A stretch of 18,904 nucleotides of DNA from CAZEYT01 sp964516295 (GCA_964516295.1 CAZEYT010000052.1:1-18904), one strand, 5' to 3'. Shown: positions 7,441-15,387, counted from the stretch's first letter. The notes: generated from the letters alone by a model not told the origin. Numbers and translations are program-made.

Positions 7441-8307
7441 ATGGCCACCCTCGGAATCATCGGAGCAACAGGCTTCGTCGGCACACGACTCGCCGAACTC
7501 GCCGTCGCAGCCGGTCACAACGTTGTCAAATTTTCGCGCACGGACAAACCGGGTTTTCGTCGGAGCGGAGCGGATTTGGATCTGAGCGGGCTGGATGTGA
7601 TTGTGAATCTTGCGGGTGAATCGATCCTCGGACTTTGGACCAAGGAGAAGCGGCGAAAGATTCTCGCGAGTCGCGTCGAGGGAACCAGGGACGTTGTGGA
7701 GGCTCTCGGTCGCGCAGGTGCTCCCAAGGTTTTCCTCAGTGCTTCAGCCGTTGGATTTTATGGCGACACCGGCGAGATGGCGGTCGATGAATCGAGTCCT
7801 TGCGGAACGGGTTTTCTCGCCGAGACCAGCGCGGCTTGGGAAGGCGAGGCTTGCGCGGCTGAGGGGTTGGGCGTGCGGACCGTGCGGGTGCGGATCGGAT
7901 TCGTTTTGGGGAGTGGCGGGGCGATGCGGTTGGTTCTCCCGATTTTCCAAGCCGGACTCGGTGGCAATCTCGGAAATGGACGCCAGTGGATGAGCTGTGT
8001 GCACGTGGATGATGTGGCCGGACTTTTCCTCTGGGCTGCTGAAAATGCGGAGGTGTCCGGAGCGATCAATGCCGTCCAGCCGATGCCGGTGCGGAATGCG
8101 GAGTTCACGCGCACGCTGGCCCGGGTGGTGAAACGGCCCGCGATTTTGCCCGCTCCGGCGTTTGCTATGAAATTGGCGCTGGGCGATCTGTCACACATCA
8201 TGCTCGACAGTGTCCGGGTTCTGCCGCGCGTCGCGGAGACGGGAGGGTATGCTTTTCGTTATGCGGACCTCTCGTCCGCTTTCCAATCGCTCGTCACCCC
8301 GAAGTAG
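7441..8307 (+). CDS. TIGR01777 / SDR39U1-type NAD(P)-binding epimerase (YfcH-like)
   Basis: This is an atypical short-chain dehydrogenase/reductase of the YfcH/SDR39U1 group, whose physiological substrate is unknown. The dinucleotide-binding motif GATGFVG is at residues 8-14. Family-specific motifs follow: NLAGESI (56-62), SASAVGFYGD (100-109) and the QW-S-C-V-H-V-D-D-V segment (182-192). The 288-residue length is slightly short of the usual 295-305. It starts 5 nt after rmuC without its own ribosome binding site, which suggests re-initiation. Its last 49 bp overlap the end of deoB on the opposite strand, so its C-terminal residues are antisense to the C-terminus of phosphopentomutase. Confidence 0.92.
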   Translation: MATLGIIGATGFVGTRLAELAVAAGHNVVKFSRTDKPGFRRSGADLDLSGLDVIVNLAGESILGLWTKEKRRKILASRVEGTRDVVEALGRAGAPKVFLSASAVGFYGDTGEMAVDESSPCGTGFLAETSAAWEGEACAAEGLGVRTVRVRIGFVLGSGGAMRLVLPIFQAGLGGNLGNGRQWMSCVHVDDVAGLFLWAAENAEVSGAINAVQPMPVRNAEFTRTLARVVKRPAILPAPAFAMKLALGDLSHIMLDSVRVLPRVAETGGYAFRYADLSSAFQSLVTPK

Positions 8308-9401
8308 TCGGCGAGACGGCGGGCGACCGGGTCAAACCCATCGAGAATTCCTCCGAGGGCGGGTTCGGAGGCGGACGGGATCAGCAACGGCACCCGCTCG
8401 CGGGTGTGGTCGGTTCCGCGCCAAATGGGATCATTGCCGTGATCGGCGGTGATGATGACCAAGTCATCGGGTTCGATTTTTGCGAGAAATCCCGTTAGCC
8501 AGCGGTCGAATTCCTCCAAGGCGGCGGCATAGCCATCGACATCCCGGCGATGGCCGAAAAGCATGTCGAAATCGACCAAGTTTGCAAAAAGCAGACCGGG
8601 CGTCTTTTGGTCCCACAGCCGGTCAATGATTTCGAGGCCGTGGGCGTTGGACACGCTCGGGAATGATGCATCAAGGCCGCTTTCTGCAAAAATGTCGGAG
8701 ATTTTTCCGATGCCTGTTACGGAGACCCCCGCGTCGGAGAGGGTGTTCAGAACCGTCCGCGGTGGAGTAAGCGAAAAGTCGTGTCGGTTGGTCGTCCGGC
8801 GCCACGTTCCCGGAGTGCCGGTGAACGGGCGGGCAATGACGCGGCCGATGCGCCCGGCTTTGCTTCGTGCAATCCGGCAAATCTCGTAAAGCCGGTCCAG
8901 CGGCACAATGTCTTCGTGGGCGGCAATTTGGAGGACGGAATCGGCCGAGGTGTAGAGAATCGGCCGGCCGGTCCGGACATGCTCTTCGCCCAGTTGGTCG
9001 AGGAGGACGGTGCCACTGGCGGCGTAGTTTCCAAGAAATCTCACCCCGGCCGCGGACTCGATGGCGGAGACCATTTCCGCGGGGAAGGCCTCGTAAATTG
9101 GGAACGGTTCATCAAGGACGACCCCCGCCAATTCCCAATGGCCTGTCGTGGTGTCCTTGCCCGCCGATTTTTCGGTGAGGGCGGCGGCGAATCCGCGCTC
9201 CGGAATCCCAGCCTCCCGACCGGCCGCCAAAGCGCGGGCGGCCTCAAGGCCGAGGTGTCGGAGTGTTGGGATCGAAAGGTCGGGAACGCGCTCCGAGACA
9301 TGCCCGAGGGTGTCGGCTCCCGCATCGCCATACGAACTGGCATCCGGCGCGTGACCGATGCCAACGCTGTCGAGAACGAGGAGGAGTGACCGGGCTTTCA
9401 T
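8259..9401 (-). CDS. deoB: Phosphopentomutase
   Basis: Phosphopentomutase interconverts ribose 1-phosphate and ribose 5-phosphate (and the deoxy forms), linking nucleoside salvage to the pentose phosphate pathway. The 380-residue protein has the alkaline-phosphatase-superfamily metal site: Asp11 in VLDSVGIGHAPDA, the catalytic threonine cluster in KDTTTGHWE (82-90), DFDMLFGHRRD, and ADHGNDP...TDHTRE near the C-terminus. The frame extends upstream to 9494, but ATG 9401 (MKARSLLLVLDS) is the right start because it begins the first strand and has a GGAGAGGG motif 7 nt upstream. Its tail overlaps the SDR gene by 49 bp. It diverges from the fucose synthase gene across just 34 bp. Confidence 0.96.
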   Translation of the reverse strand: MKARSLLLVLDSVGIGHAPDASSYGDAGADTLGHVSERVPDLSIPTLRHLGLEAARALAAGREAGIPERGFAAALTEKSAGKDTTTGHWELAGVVLDEPFPIYEAFPAEMVSAIESAAGVRFLGNYAASGTVLLDQLGEEHVRTGRPILYTSADSVLQIAAHEDIVPLDRLYEICRIARSKAGRIGRVIARPFTGTPGTWRRTTNRHDFSLTPPRTVLNTLSDAGVSVTGIGKISDIFAESGLDASFPSVSNAHGLEIIDRLWDQKTPGLLFANLVDFDMLFGHRRDVDGYAAALEEFDRWLTGFLAKIEPDDLVIITADHGNDPIWRGTDHTRERVPLLIPSASEPALGGILDGFDPVARRLADYFGVTSDWKADERSA

Positions 9402-9408
9402 TGCGACG

Positions 9409-9416
9409 CCCTCTCC
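9409..9416 (-). promoter_or_regulatory. Ribosome binding site of deoB
   Basis: On the minus strand this reads GGAGAGGG, 7 nt before the ATG at 9401. It decides the start against longer in-frame extensions. It is one of the few good Shine-Dalgarno motifs in the window. Confidence 0.6.
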
Positions 9417-9435
9417 GCTACATCTTTCCACCTTT

Positions 9436-10371
9436 ATGGACAAGACCTCGAAAATTTTCGTCGCCGGCCATCGTGGCATGGCTGGCAGTGCCATCGTCCG
9501 GCGTTTGAAAGCGCTGGGTTATTCGAACATCCTCTGCCGGACGCGGGCGGAGTTGGATCTCTTGAATGCCGGGGCGGTGCGGGAGTTTTTTGCCAACGAG
9601 CAGCCGGATATCGTTTTCGACGCCGCCGCCCGTGTGGGTGGAATCGTGGCGAATGCCGAAAAACCTGTCGAATTTTTGGTCGAGAATCTGACGATTCAGA
9701 ACAACCTCATCGGGGCGGCGGCGGACCATGGTGTTGAGACCCTGCTTTTTTTGGGCAGCTCGTGCATTTATCCGAAATTTGCCCCGCAGCCCATCTCCGA
9801 GGACGCGCTGCTCACCGGGCCGCTCGAGCCGACCAATGATGCCTACGCCTTGGCGAAGATCGCGGGCGTGCGCCTCTGCCGGGCGTATTTCGAGCAGTAT
9901 GGGAGAAATTTTCTCTCCGCGATGCCGACGAATCTCTACGGCCCGAATGACAATTTCGACCTGCACACGTCCCACGTCCTCCCGGCGCTGATCCGGAAAG
10001 TCCATGAGGCGCGGGAGGCCGGCTTTCCGACGGTGACGGTTTGGGGCACCGGCACGCCGCGGCGGGAATTCCTCCATGTCGATGATTTGGCGGCGGCCTG
10101 CGTTTTCCTGGTCGAAACCTATCGGTCGCCCGAGATCGTGAACATTGGCTGTGGCGAGGACGTGAGCATTCGCGAGCTTGCCGAGTTGGTTTGCGACGTT
10201 CTCGGCTACGAGGGCGAGTTGGTCTTCGACACGAGCAAACCCGACGGCACGCCGCGGAAACTGCTCAATGTCGAGCGTCTCTTCCAAATGGGCTGGCGGC
10301 CGTCCATCCCATTGCGGGAGGGCATCCGGCAGGCCTACGACTGGTTTGTCGAGTCGAAATTCATCCGCTGA
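9436..10371 (+). CDS. fcl: GDP-L-fucose synthase
   Basis: The enzyme (an NADP-dependent epimerase/reductase) converts GDP-4-keto-6-deoxy-mannose to GDP-L-fucose for surface polysaccharides. The 311-residue protein carries the cofactor-binding motif VAGHRGMAGSA (residues 9-19), the active-site strand FLGSSCIYP (105-113), the catalytic pair Tyr137/Lys141 in YALAKIAG, and PTNLYGPNDNF. ATG 9436 is chosen because it gives the canonical N-terminus; the upstream extension overlaps deoB. No ribosome binding site is visible. GDP-mannose 4,6-dehydratase (gmd), which usually precedes it, is not in the window, so the gene stands alone here. It ends 6 bp before the stop of secDF on the opposite strand. 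Confidence 0.95.
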   Translation: MDKTSKIFVAGHRGMAGSAIVRRLKALGYSNILCRTRAELDLLNAGAVREFFANEQPDIVFDAAARVGGIVANAEKPVEFLVENLTIQNNLIGAAADHGVETLLFLGSSCIYPKFAPQPISEDALLTGPLEPTNDAYALAKIAGVRLCRAYFEQYGRNFLSAMPTNLYGPNDNFDLHTSHVLPALIRKVHEAREAGFPTVTVWGTGTPRREFLHVDDLAAACVFLVETYRSPEIVNIGCGEDVSIRELAELVCDVLGYEGELVFDTSKPDGTPRKLLNVERLFQMGWRPSIPLREGIRQAYDWFVESKFIR

Positions 10372-10377
10372 TCGGAA

Positions 10378-12681
10378 TCAGGCTCCTTTGAGAGCCTCGG
10401 TCTCGAGGACCTCGCGGCGAACGCTCTTCCCACGCAGTTTCGAGGACCAGAGCACAATCGGAGCGGCGATGAAGATCGATGAATACGTTCCGATGGCGAT
10501 ACCCACCAGAATCGCAAACGAGAAATCCCGAAGGACCGCGCCGCCGAAGAAGTAAAGGGCACCGACCGAAAGCAGCGTTGTACCGCCGGTGAGAATCGTG
10601 CGACCGAGCGTTTCGTTGATGCTCGTATTCATAAGCGTCTGAATCGATCCGCGCTCGCCGTTTTTCAAGCCCTCGCGAATCCGGTCGAAAACAACGATGG
10701 TGTCGTTGATCGAGTAACCGGCAATCGTGAGAACCGCGCCGACCATGACCAACGAAAGTTCGCCGCCGATGAGCGAGAAGATTCCAAGGGTGATGATGAC
10801 GTCGTGAAGAAGGGCAACAACGGCTCCAAGCGCGAACGAGAATTCAAACCGCAGCGTCACGTAAACAAGAATCCCCAGCATGCCGAGGCCGAGAGCAAGG
10901 AGCGCGCGGCGGGCGAATTCCATACCGATCTGTGCGCCGACGGTGTCTTGTCCAACAGCGACGACTCCACGGTCCGGGAGGCCTTCTTCGAGCTTTTTGA
11001 GAATTTCCGACGAGGTGCCCTGAGGGCTGCGGAGGGTCAGCATTTCCTTCATGCCCTCGCGCTCGTACTGGATGACCACGTTCGAGTCGTTGACGACGCG
11101 GCGGGCCTCCGCGACGGAGAACGGTTGGGAGGAATCGATCACGAGCAGGTCACCGCCCCGGAAATCGATGCCGAAATTGTGTTCCCCACGGATTGCGAAG
11201 ACGGCAATCGAGCCGCCAATGAGGACAATCGAGGCGATGGCGGCGAGGCGACGCTTGCCCAGGAAATCGAACCGTCGCTTCGGAATGAGATCCAGCATCG
11301 TGAGCTTTTTGAGCACACCGAGGTCGACCATCCAACGGAAGGCGGTGCGCGTTACCAGAAGCGCCGAGAATATCGAGGCGATGATGCCGAGCGTGAGCGT
11401 GACGGCGAATCCCTTCACCGAGCCGGTTGCCTGCCAGAAGAGGATGACGGCGGTGATCAACGTGGTGACGTTGGCATCAAAAATCGCGCTGAAGGCTTTG
11501 TCGTAGGCCCCATTGAGAGCCGCCGGGAGCGATTTACCGGCGGCCATTTCTTCGCGGAGACGCTCGTAGATGAGGACATTCGCATCCACCGCCATGCCAA
11601 TGGTGAGAATGATGCCCGCGATGCCGGGAAGCGTGAGGGTGAAGTTGAACATGGCCATCGATCCGAAGAGGATGACGATGTTGATAAGAAGTCCTGCGAT
11701 CGCCACGATGCCCGCGAAGCGATAGTAGAGGAAGACGAAGATCATGACGAGGCCGAGACCCGCGAGGCCCGCGACGATACCGCTGCGGACGGAGTCGGCA
11801 CCGAGCGTTGGCGAAACGCTCCGGGTCTCTTCGATCTGAACCGGGACGCGAAGGGGATTCTCGAGCGCGCTCGCGAGATCGCGGGCTTCTTTATCGTCGA
11901 AGTTTCCGGTGATCTGGGCCCGGCCGCCGTAGAAGTCGCTTTGGAGAACGGGGGCGGAGATGACTTCACCGTCGAGGAGAATGGCCATCTGGCGGCCTTT
12001 GTTCTGGGCGGCGATGGAGTCAAAAATTTTGGCGCCTTCGTCATCAAGATTGAGGGAGACGCCGTAACCTTGGTTGTCAAAGTATGCCACGGCACTGCGG
12101 ACACTTTCTCCGCTGAGGGCCGGACGGCGGGTGACGAGGATCTGGGTTTCTTCTGTGTCCGGGCCGCCGGGACGGTAGGTCTTGAGGACCAAATTCGGCG
12201 GCATGATTTCTTCTCCCGCCTGGATGCGGGCGACGCGGTCGGCACCACCCTCGACGATTGCAAACTCAAGCTTCGCGACGCGCTGGAGTTGGGATTTTGC
12301 CTCTTCGGTTTGCTTCGCATCCAACCCGGCGATCTGCACGAGGATCCGGTCCTTGCCCTGCGGGGTGATGACCGGCTCGCTGACGCCGTATTGGTCCACG
12401 CGCTTGCGGATGACTTCCACGGCTTGGTCAAGGAGGTCGGATGTGATGCCGCTCTCGGTCTGCGGGATCAGGCGGATGAGGAACGATGTCCCGCCCTGGA
12501 GGTCGAGCCCGAGGCGGATTTTTTCCTTCGGTGGAATGACCTGCTCGAGACAGAATGCCGTGAGCAGAACCGTGAGAATCAGGCCCAGCCAGCGTTTGCG
12601 AGGGGCGGCGTCGGTGGCGAAATACCAGCCGAAGAGCGCGAGAAGGATCAGACCGAAGGTGAAGGTAAGGGCGGGAGACAT
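10378..12681 (-). CDS. secDF: Fused protein translocase subunit SecDF
   Basis: SecDF uses the proton gradient to pull preproteins through SecYEG into the periplasm. In this 767-residue fusion, SecD covers about residues 1-450: RLGLDLQGGTSF (56-67), a large periplasmic P1 domain (70-290), and the membrane core with the functional Asp366 in TIGMAVDANVLIYERLREE. SecF covers about 470-767: NFGIDFRGGDLL (502-513), then a second core with YSINDTIVVFDRIREG and NTSINETLGRTI. Two hydrophobic segments precede the first SecD motif (about 5-22 and 31-48), so it seems to have one more N-terminal helix than E. coli SecD. It lies 33 bp downstream of yajC, the usual neighbour, in one transcription unit. Confidence 0.97.
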   Translation of the reverse strand: MSPALTFTFGLILLALFGWYFATDAAPRKRWLGLILTVLLTAFCLEQVIPPKEKIRLGLDLQGGTSFLIRLIPQTESGITSDLLDQAVEVIRKRVDQYGVSEPVITPQGKDRILVQIAGLDAKQTEEAKSQLQRVAKLEFAIVEGGADRVARIQAGEEIMPPNLVLKTYRPGGPDTEETQILVTRRPALSGESVRSAVAYFDNQGYGVSLNLDDEGAKIFDSIAAQNKGRQMAILLDGEVISAPVLQSDFYGGRAQITGNFDDKEARDLASALENPLRVPVQIEETRSVSPTLGADSVRSGIVAGLAGLGLVMIFVFLYYRFAGIVAIAGLLINIVILFGSMAMFNFTLTLPGIAGIILTIGMAVDANVLIYERLREEMAAGKSLPAALNGAYDKAFSAIFDANVTTLITAVILFWQATGSVKGFAVTLTLGIIASIFSALLVTRTAFRWMVDLGVLKKLTMLDLIPKRRFDFLGKRRLAAIASIVLIGGSIAVFAIRGEHNFGIDFRGGDLLVIDSSQPFSVAEARRVVNDSNVVIQYEREGMKEMLTLRSPQGTSSEILKKLEEGLPDRGVVAVGQDTVGAQIGMEFARRALLALGLGMLGILVYVTLRFEFSFALGAVVALLHDVIITLGIFSLIGGELSLVMVGAVLTIAGYSINDTIVVFDRIREGLKNGERGSIQTLMNTSINETLGRTILTGGTTLLSVGALYFFGGAVLRDFSFAILVGIAIGTYSSIFIAAPIVLWSSKLRGKSVRREVLETEALKGA

Positions 12682-12714
12682 CGGAGGAAGCCGGCCGCGG
12701 GGACCGGCAGGTAA

Positions 12715-13053
12715 TCAGGAAGCGGTGGACTCGGTCGTCTTGGTGACGCTGACAACGGCGGAACGGTCAAATTCCATTTTGACATTGTCGGCCACGCGAA
12801 TGATGACGGTCTTGTCTTTCACGTTGGCCACGGTGCCGTGAATGCCCGCGCTGGTGATGACGTCGTCGCCGGTTTTGATCGAGGCGACCAGTTTTTCATG
12901 CTCCTTCTGGCGCTTTTGTTGGGGGCGGATGAGGAGGAAGTAGAAGATGACGAAGATGAAAATCAGCGGCATCATCGAAACGAGAATGTTCGGCTGCTGG
13001 GGTTGCGCGGGTGTCGCGGCTTGGGCCAGCAGGAGAAGGTCGGTCATGTTCAT
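12715..13053 (-). CDS. yajC: Preprotein translocase accessory protein YajC
   Basis: YajC is a small inner-membrane partner of SecDF. The 112-residue protein has an Ala/Gln/Pro-rich N-terminus, one transmembrane helix (about 23-42) followed by the family hallmark RPQQKRQKEHEK (43-54), and a conserved beta-rich cytoplasmic part (KTGDDVITSAGIHGTVANV). Start ATG 13053 is used; ATG 13047 two codons later is equally possible, since neither has a strong ribosome binding site. The gene is first in a yajC-secDF unit. The frequent upstream neighbour tgt is absent here. Confidence 0.96.
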   Translation of the reverse strand: MNMTDLLLLAQAATPAQPQQPNILVSMMPLIFIFVIFYFLLIRPQQKRQKEHEKLVASIKTGDDVITSAGIHGTVANVKDKTVIIRVADNVKMEFDRSAVVSVTKTTESTAS

Positions 13054-13062
13054 AAAGAGCCT

Positions 13063-13091
13063 GCCAAGATAATGGGCCGCGGGGTCTTGGC
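13063..13091 (-). other. Inverted repeat in the leader of yajC
   Basis: GCCAAGA (13063-13069) and TCTTGGC (13085-13091) form a perfect 7-bp stem with a 15-nt GC-rich loop, starting 10 bp upstream of the yajC ATG. A second compact hairpin (GCAAG-CC-CTTGC, 13090-13101) follows directly. They lie in the 194-bp gap between yajC and the LolA-like gene, which otherwise shows no gene. There is no U-run typical of an intrinsic terminator. A leader structure or operator is possible, but nothing more can be said. Confidence 0.3.
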
Positions 13092-13247
13092 AAGCCCTTG
13101 CTCAGGGTCTGATCCGTTGGGTTGGTTCGGCGTTTTGTGCAATCGGTCCACCCGGGAAATTCACTCCGGTGGTCGCGGGACACACGGTATCTCGTTTTTT
13201 CCATCGAAGCTCGAACGCCGGGAAGCGCGATTCGGTCGCGAGGTGAT

Positions 13248-14063
13248 TTACTTGGCCTTGAGCCATGGCGCGTCGCCTTCCTTGGCTTGAAGGGAATTCA
13301 TGACGACAAAGAGAAGGCCTTCGAGCATTTCCGGCGTCGTGCGGTAAACATCGGTGGCACCCTCGGGCGGTTGCCAGGTGGACGCAGGAAGGGTGGGGGA
13401 GAAAGTGAGGTCCCGGATGTCGACGGTCGCGGAGAAATCGCGACGCTGGACTTGGAGGCGCCGCGGGATGTAGCCCGGGGCGACCCAGATGCGGCCGACG
13501 AAGTCTTCGGCTTTGGTAGCCTTGGCGAGTTCCGGCATGAGGCCGGCGGTGAGCACGCGGCAATCTTCGCCATTAAGCGACTCGATCTCGGCGACATCCG
13601 CCCGGGCGATGGAAAACAAAGCCGGCAGGAAGATGGCCTGCTGGGCGGTCACCGGCAGGAAGATCGGGGTATTGAGTTTCAGGTTTTTTTTCGGCTTTAC
13701 CTGAAATTGCGAGACAAGGAACTCCACCTTCTGCCCGGGGGTGGCCCAGACTTCATTGCCGTTGCGGCACACAACAAATTGCTCGCCGAGGACCGGAGCT
13801 TCCAAGCGCACCTTGTCGGGAAACTGGACCGCCGCCCGGAGCGTTGCACCTTTCATTTCCGCCGGAAGGCGGCCGCTGACCTCCGTCATTTCAATCGTGA
13901 GCGTCGCCGCGCGATTGATGCTCTTCGTATCGGCCAGGAGCACGCCCCAAAGCGGTTGGAAAATTTTTCCGATGACGTCGTAGGGATTGTCGCGGGGTGG
14001 CGTGTCTTGTCCCTGCAAAGGAAGGCTGGCGGCGAGGATGAGGAGACAGGCAAAGCGTTTCAT
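13248..14063 (-). CDS. Secreted protein, possibly LolA-like (outer-membrane lipoprotein-sorting fold)
   Basis: The 271-residue protein begins with a clear signal peptide (MKRFACLLILAASLPLQGQ; cleavage probably near residue 18). There is no lipobox, so a soluble periplasmic location is expected. The mature part is rich in alternating strands: LTIEMTEVSGRLPAEMKGATLRA, then FPDKVRLEAPVLGEQFVVCRNGNEVWATPGQKVEF, then a Trp/Tyr-rich RIWVAPGYIPRRLQVQ region. This alternation resembles the LolA/LolB-type half-barrel that carries lipids or lipoproteins, but the match is by pattern only and the family name is tentative. The start is supported by a perfect AAGGAGG 7 nt upstream. It is transcribed in the same direction as yajC-secDF, 194 bp ahead of them. 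Confidence 0.7.
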   Translation of the reverse strand: MKRFACLLILAASLPLQGQDTPPRDNPYDVIGKIFQPLWGVLLADTKSINRAATLTIEMTEVSGRLPAEMKGATLRAAVQFPDKVRLEAPVLGEQFVVCRNGNEVWATPGQKVEFLVSQFQVKPKKNLKLNTPIFLPVTAQQAIFLPALFSIARADVAEIESLNGEDCRVLTAGLMPELAKATKAEDFVGRIWVAPGYIPRRLQVQRRDFSATVDIRDLTFSPTLPASTWQPPEGATDVYRTTPEMLEGLLFVVMNSLQAKEGDAPWLKAK

Positions 14064-14070
14064 GAAGAAG

Positions 14071-14077
14071 CCTCCTT
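14071..14077 (-). promoter_or_regulatory. Strong ribosome binding site of the LolA-like gene
   Basis: On the minus strand this reads AAGGAGG, 7 nt before the ATG at 14063. It is a textbook Shine-Dalgarno motif and the strongest in the window. Confidence 0.7.
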
Positions 14078-14105
14078 AACCGCGATGCGGCGTGTCCGCA
14101 ATAAT
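14076..14105 (+). promoter_or_regulatory. Candidate promoter for the tolQ operon
   Basis: TTAACC (14076-14081, 4 of 6 to TTGACA) and AATAAT (14100-14105, 5 of 6 to TATAAT) are 18 bp apart. Transcription would start near 14112, ahead of the short ORF and tolQ. The -35 overlaps the ribosome binding site of the divergent gene. The assignment rests on weak consensus matches only. Confidence 0.3.
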
Positions 14106-14153
14106 CCGTTTGCATTTTCCGACCGGGGGTTGTTCCTCTAGGGAGTTGTGTTG

Positions 14154-14210
14154 ATGGATTCGAACACGGGCTGTAAGGCCCTCGCGGCCAAGGCGCTTTT
14201 TGTAGCATGA
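14154..14210 (+). CDS. 18-codon leader ORF overlapping the tolQ start
   Basis: ATG 14154 is preceded by AGGGAG (14140-14145) at a spacing of 8 nt. The ORF encodes MDSNTGCKALAAKALFVA and stops at TGA 14208-14210, overlapping the tolQ ATG as ATGA. tolQ itself has no Shine-Dalgarno motif, so ribosomes terminating here could start tolQ by re-initiation. The peptide shows no known motif; its value may lie in translational coupling rather than in the product. It could also be a chance ORF. Confidence 0.4.
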   Translation: MDSNTGCKALAAKALFVA

Positions 14211-14947
14211 TTGCGTCCGGGATTCTCTACGCCTTTACCGAAAGCACGCTGGAGGGGAAAATCATCCTCATCACGCTCTTTGTGGCTTCGATCTTCAGTT
14301 GGTCGGTTATGGTGACGAAGTTCCGCCACCTGCAATTTGCCCGGCGTCAGAGCGAGCGCTTCTCGGCGCTCTTCCATCGCGACCGGCTCCCGCTTCGCAT
14401 TTACGAGCAGGGCCTCCACTTTGATGGTTCCCCGCTCTATGCGATCTATAAGGCCGGAACGACCGAACTTTGCTTTCAAATGCTCGGCTCGACCGAGGTG
14501 GACGAGACATTCCGCGCCCGGCTGGAGTCGGCGGAAAAAATCAGCCCGGCCCAAATGCGGTCGGTCCAAGCCGCGATGGAGCGAGCTGTCGGCGAATCCG
14601 CGCTGCAACTCGAGTCGCACATGATCGTGCTCGCCAGTGCCGTGAGCGGCGGGCCGTTTTTGGGCCTGCTGGGAACGGTCTGGGGCGTCATGGATGCCTT
14701 TGCCGGCATCGCCGCTGCCGGAACGGCCAATCTCGCGGCGATGGCCCCCGGCGTCTCCGGGTCCCTCATCACCACCGTGGTCGGACTGCTCGTCGCGATC
14801 CCGGCCATGTTTGGATACAATTTTCTGGTGACCAGTGTCCGCTCGTTCATCGTGCAAGCCGACAACTTTGCCGCCGAACTCTCGTCGGAAATCGAGCACC
14901 GGTATGTCGAGCACGGACACCGGGAAACACGCCGACCGGTGCTCTGA
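14207..14947 (+). CDS. tolQ: TolQ/ExbB-family proton-channel subunit
   Basis: TolQ/ExbB forms the pentameric inner-membrane motor with TolR/ExbD that powers Tol-Pal or TonB-dependent processes. The 246-residue protein has three hydrophobic segments: about 17-38 (GKIILITLFVASIFSWSV), 138-170 (MIVLASAVSGGPFLGLLGTV and on) and 183-208. The family signature GPFLGLLGTVWGVMDAF and MAPGVSGSLITTVVGLLVAIPA are intact. A cytoplasmic helical region lies between the first two. It is followed 2 nt later by tolR, and the reading frame of the 18-codon leader ORF overlaps its start. ExbB and TolQ cannot be separated by sequence alone; the single-copy setting and adjacent tonB/tolA gene suit either. Confidence 0.93.
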   Translation: MIASGILYAFTESTLEGKIILITLFVASIFSWSVMVTKFRHLQFARRQSERFSALFHRDRLPLRIYEQGLHFDGSPLYAIYKAGTTELCFQMLGSTEVDETFRARLESAEKISPAQMRSVQAAMERAVGESALQLESHMIVLASAVSGGPFLGLLGTVWGVMDAFAGIAAAGTANLAAMAPGVSGSLITTVVGLLVAIPAMFGYNFLVTSVRSFIVQADNFAAELSSEIEHRYVEHGHRETRRPVL

Positions 14948-14949
14948 TC

Positions 14950-15387
14950 ATGCGCCGCTACTCGTCCCGTCAGAATTTGCAGACGCTCACGGAGCTCAAT
15001 GTGACGCCCCTCCTCGACCTGGCGTTTGTGCTTTTGATTATCTTCATGATTACGACGCCGTTGATCGAGAACAGTCTCGATCTGGTCGTGCCGACGAGTT
15101 CTACAGCCCGGACCGCTGTGAATCCCTCCGAGGTCATCACGGTGTCGATCGATCGGAACGACACGGTGAAGATCAATCAGGAGACCGTGCCGACCGACCA
15201 ATTGGAGAGCCGACTGGCGCAACTTCATGCGGAAAATCCGGCCACGGCCGTGGTGGTGCGACCGCACCGGGATCTGGCCATCCAGCGGTTTATTGCTGTG
15301 ATGGACATCCTGCAGCGTCTCCGGATCACCAAAGTCGGCGTGATGACGCACCCCGAAGAGCCGGGCGCAGCACCGGCGGTTCCCTGA
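14950..15387 (+). CDS. tolR: TolR/ExbD-family motor subunit
   Basis: The 145-residue protein has a short basic cytoplasmic start, then ELNVTPLLDLAFVLLIIFM (15-33), a single transmembrane helix that carries the essential proton-binding Asp23. A periplasmic domain follows, with the family pattern VITVSIDRNDTVKINQE and VVVRPHRDLAIQRFIAVMD. Length is typical of ExbD/TolR. The start is ATG 14950, 2 nt after the tolQ stop, with no separate ribosome binding site. The next gene starts 1 nt after its stop, so the three genes form one tightly packed operon. Confidence 0.93.
   Translation: MRRYSSRQNLQTLTELNVTPLLDLAFVLLIIFMITTPLIENSLDLVVPTSSTARTAVNPSEVITVSIDRNDTVKINQETVPTDQLESRLAQLHAENPATAVVVRPHRDLAIQRFIAVMDILQRLRITKVGVMTHPEEPGAAPAVP

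Noticed and set aside
12690..12708. Small hairpin (GCCGG...CCGGC) between yajC and secDF
   Set aside because: The stem is only 5 bp with no T-run, in GC-rich DNA between two genes expected to be co-transcribed; a terminator is unlikely.
10804..12714. A 636-codon open frame on the plus strand opposite secDF
   Set aside because: It mirrors secDF codon for codon and its product is a charged, low-complexity sequence with no domain; this is the usual antisense openness of GC-rich genes.
13122..14141. Plus-strand frame of 339 codons opposite the LolA-like gene
   Set aside because: The minus-strand frame has a signal peptide and a perfect ribosome binding site; the opposite frame shows neither nor any motif.
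14150..14206. tRNA-like pattern (a TTCGAAC loop and a GTA/TAC triplet in a small hairpin) ahead of tolQ
   Set aside because: The T-stem does not pair on either strand and no acceptor or D arm can be built. The stretch is better explained as the 18-codon leader ORF.
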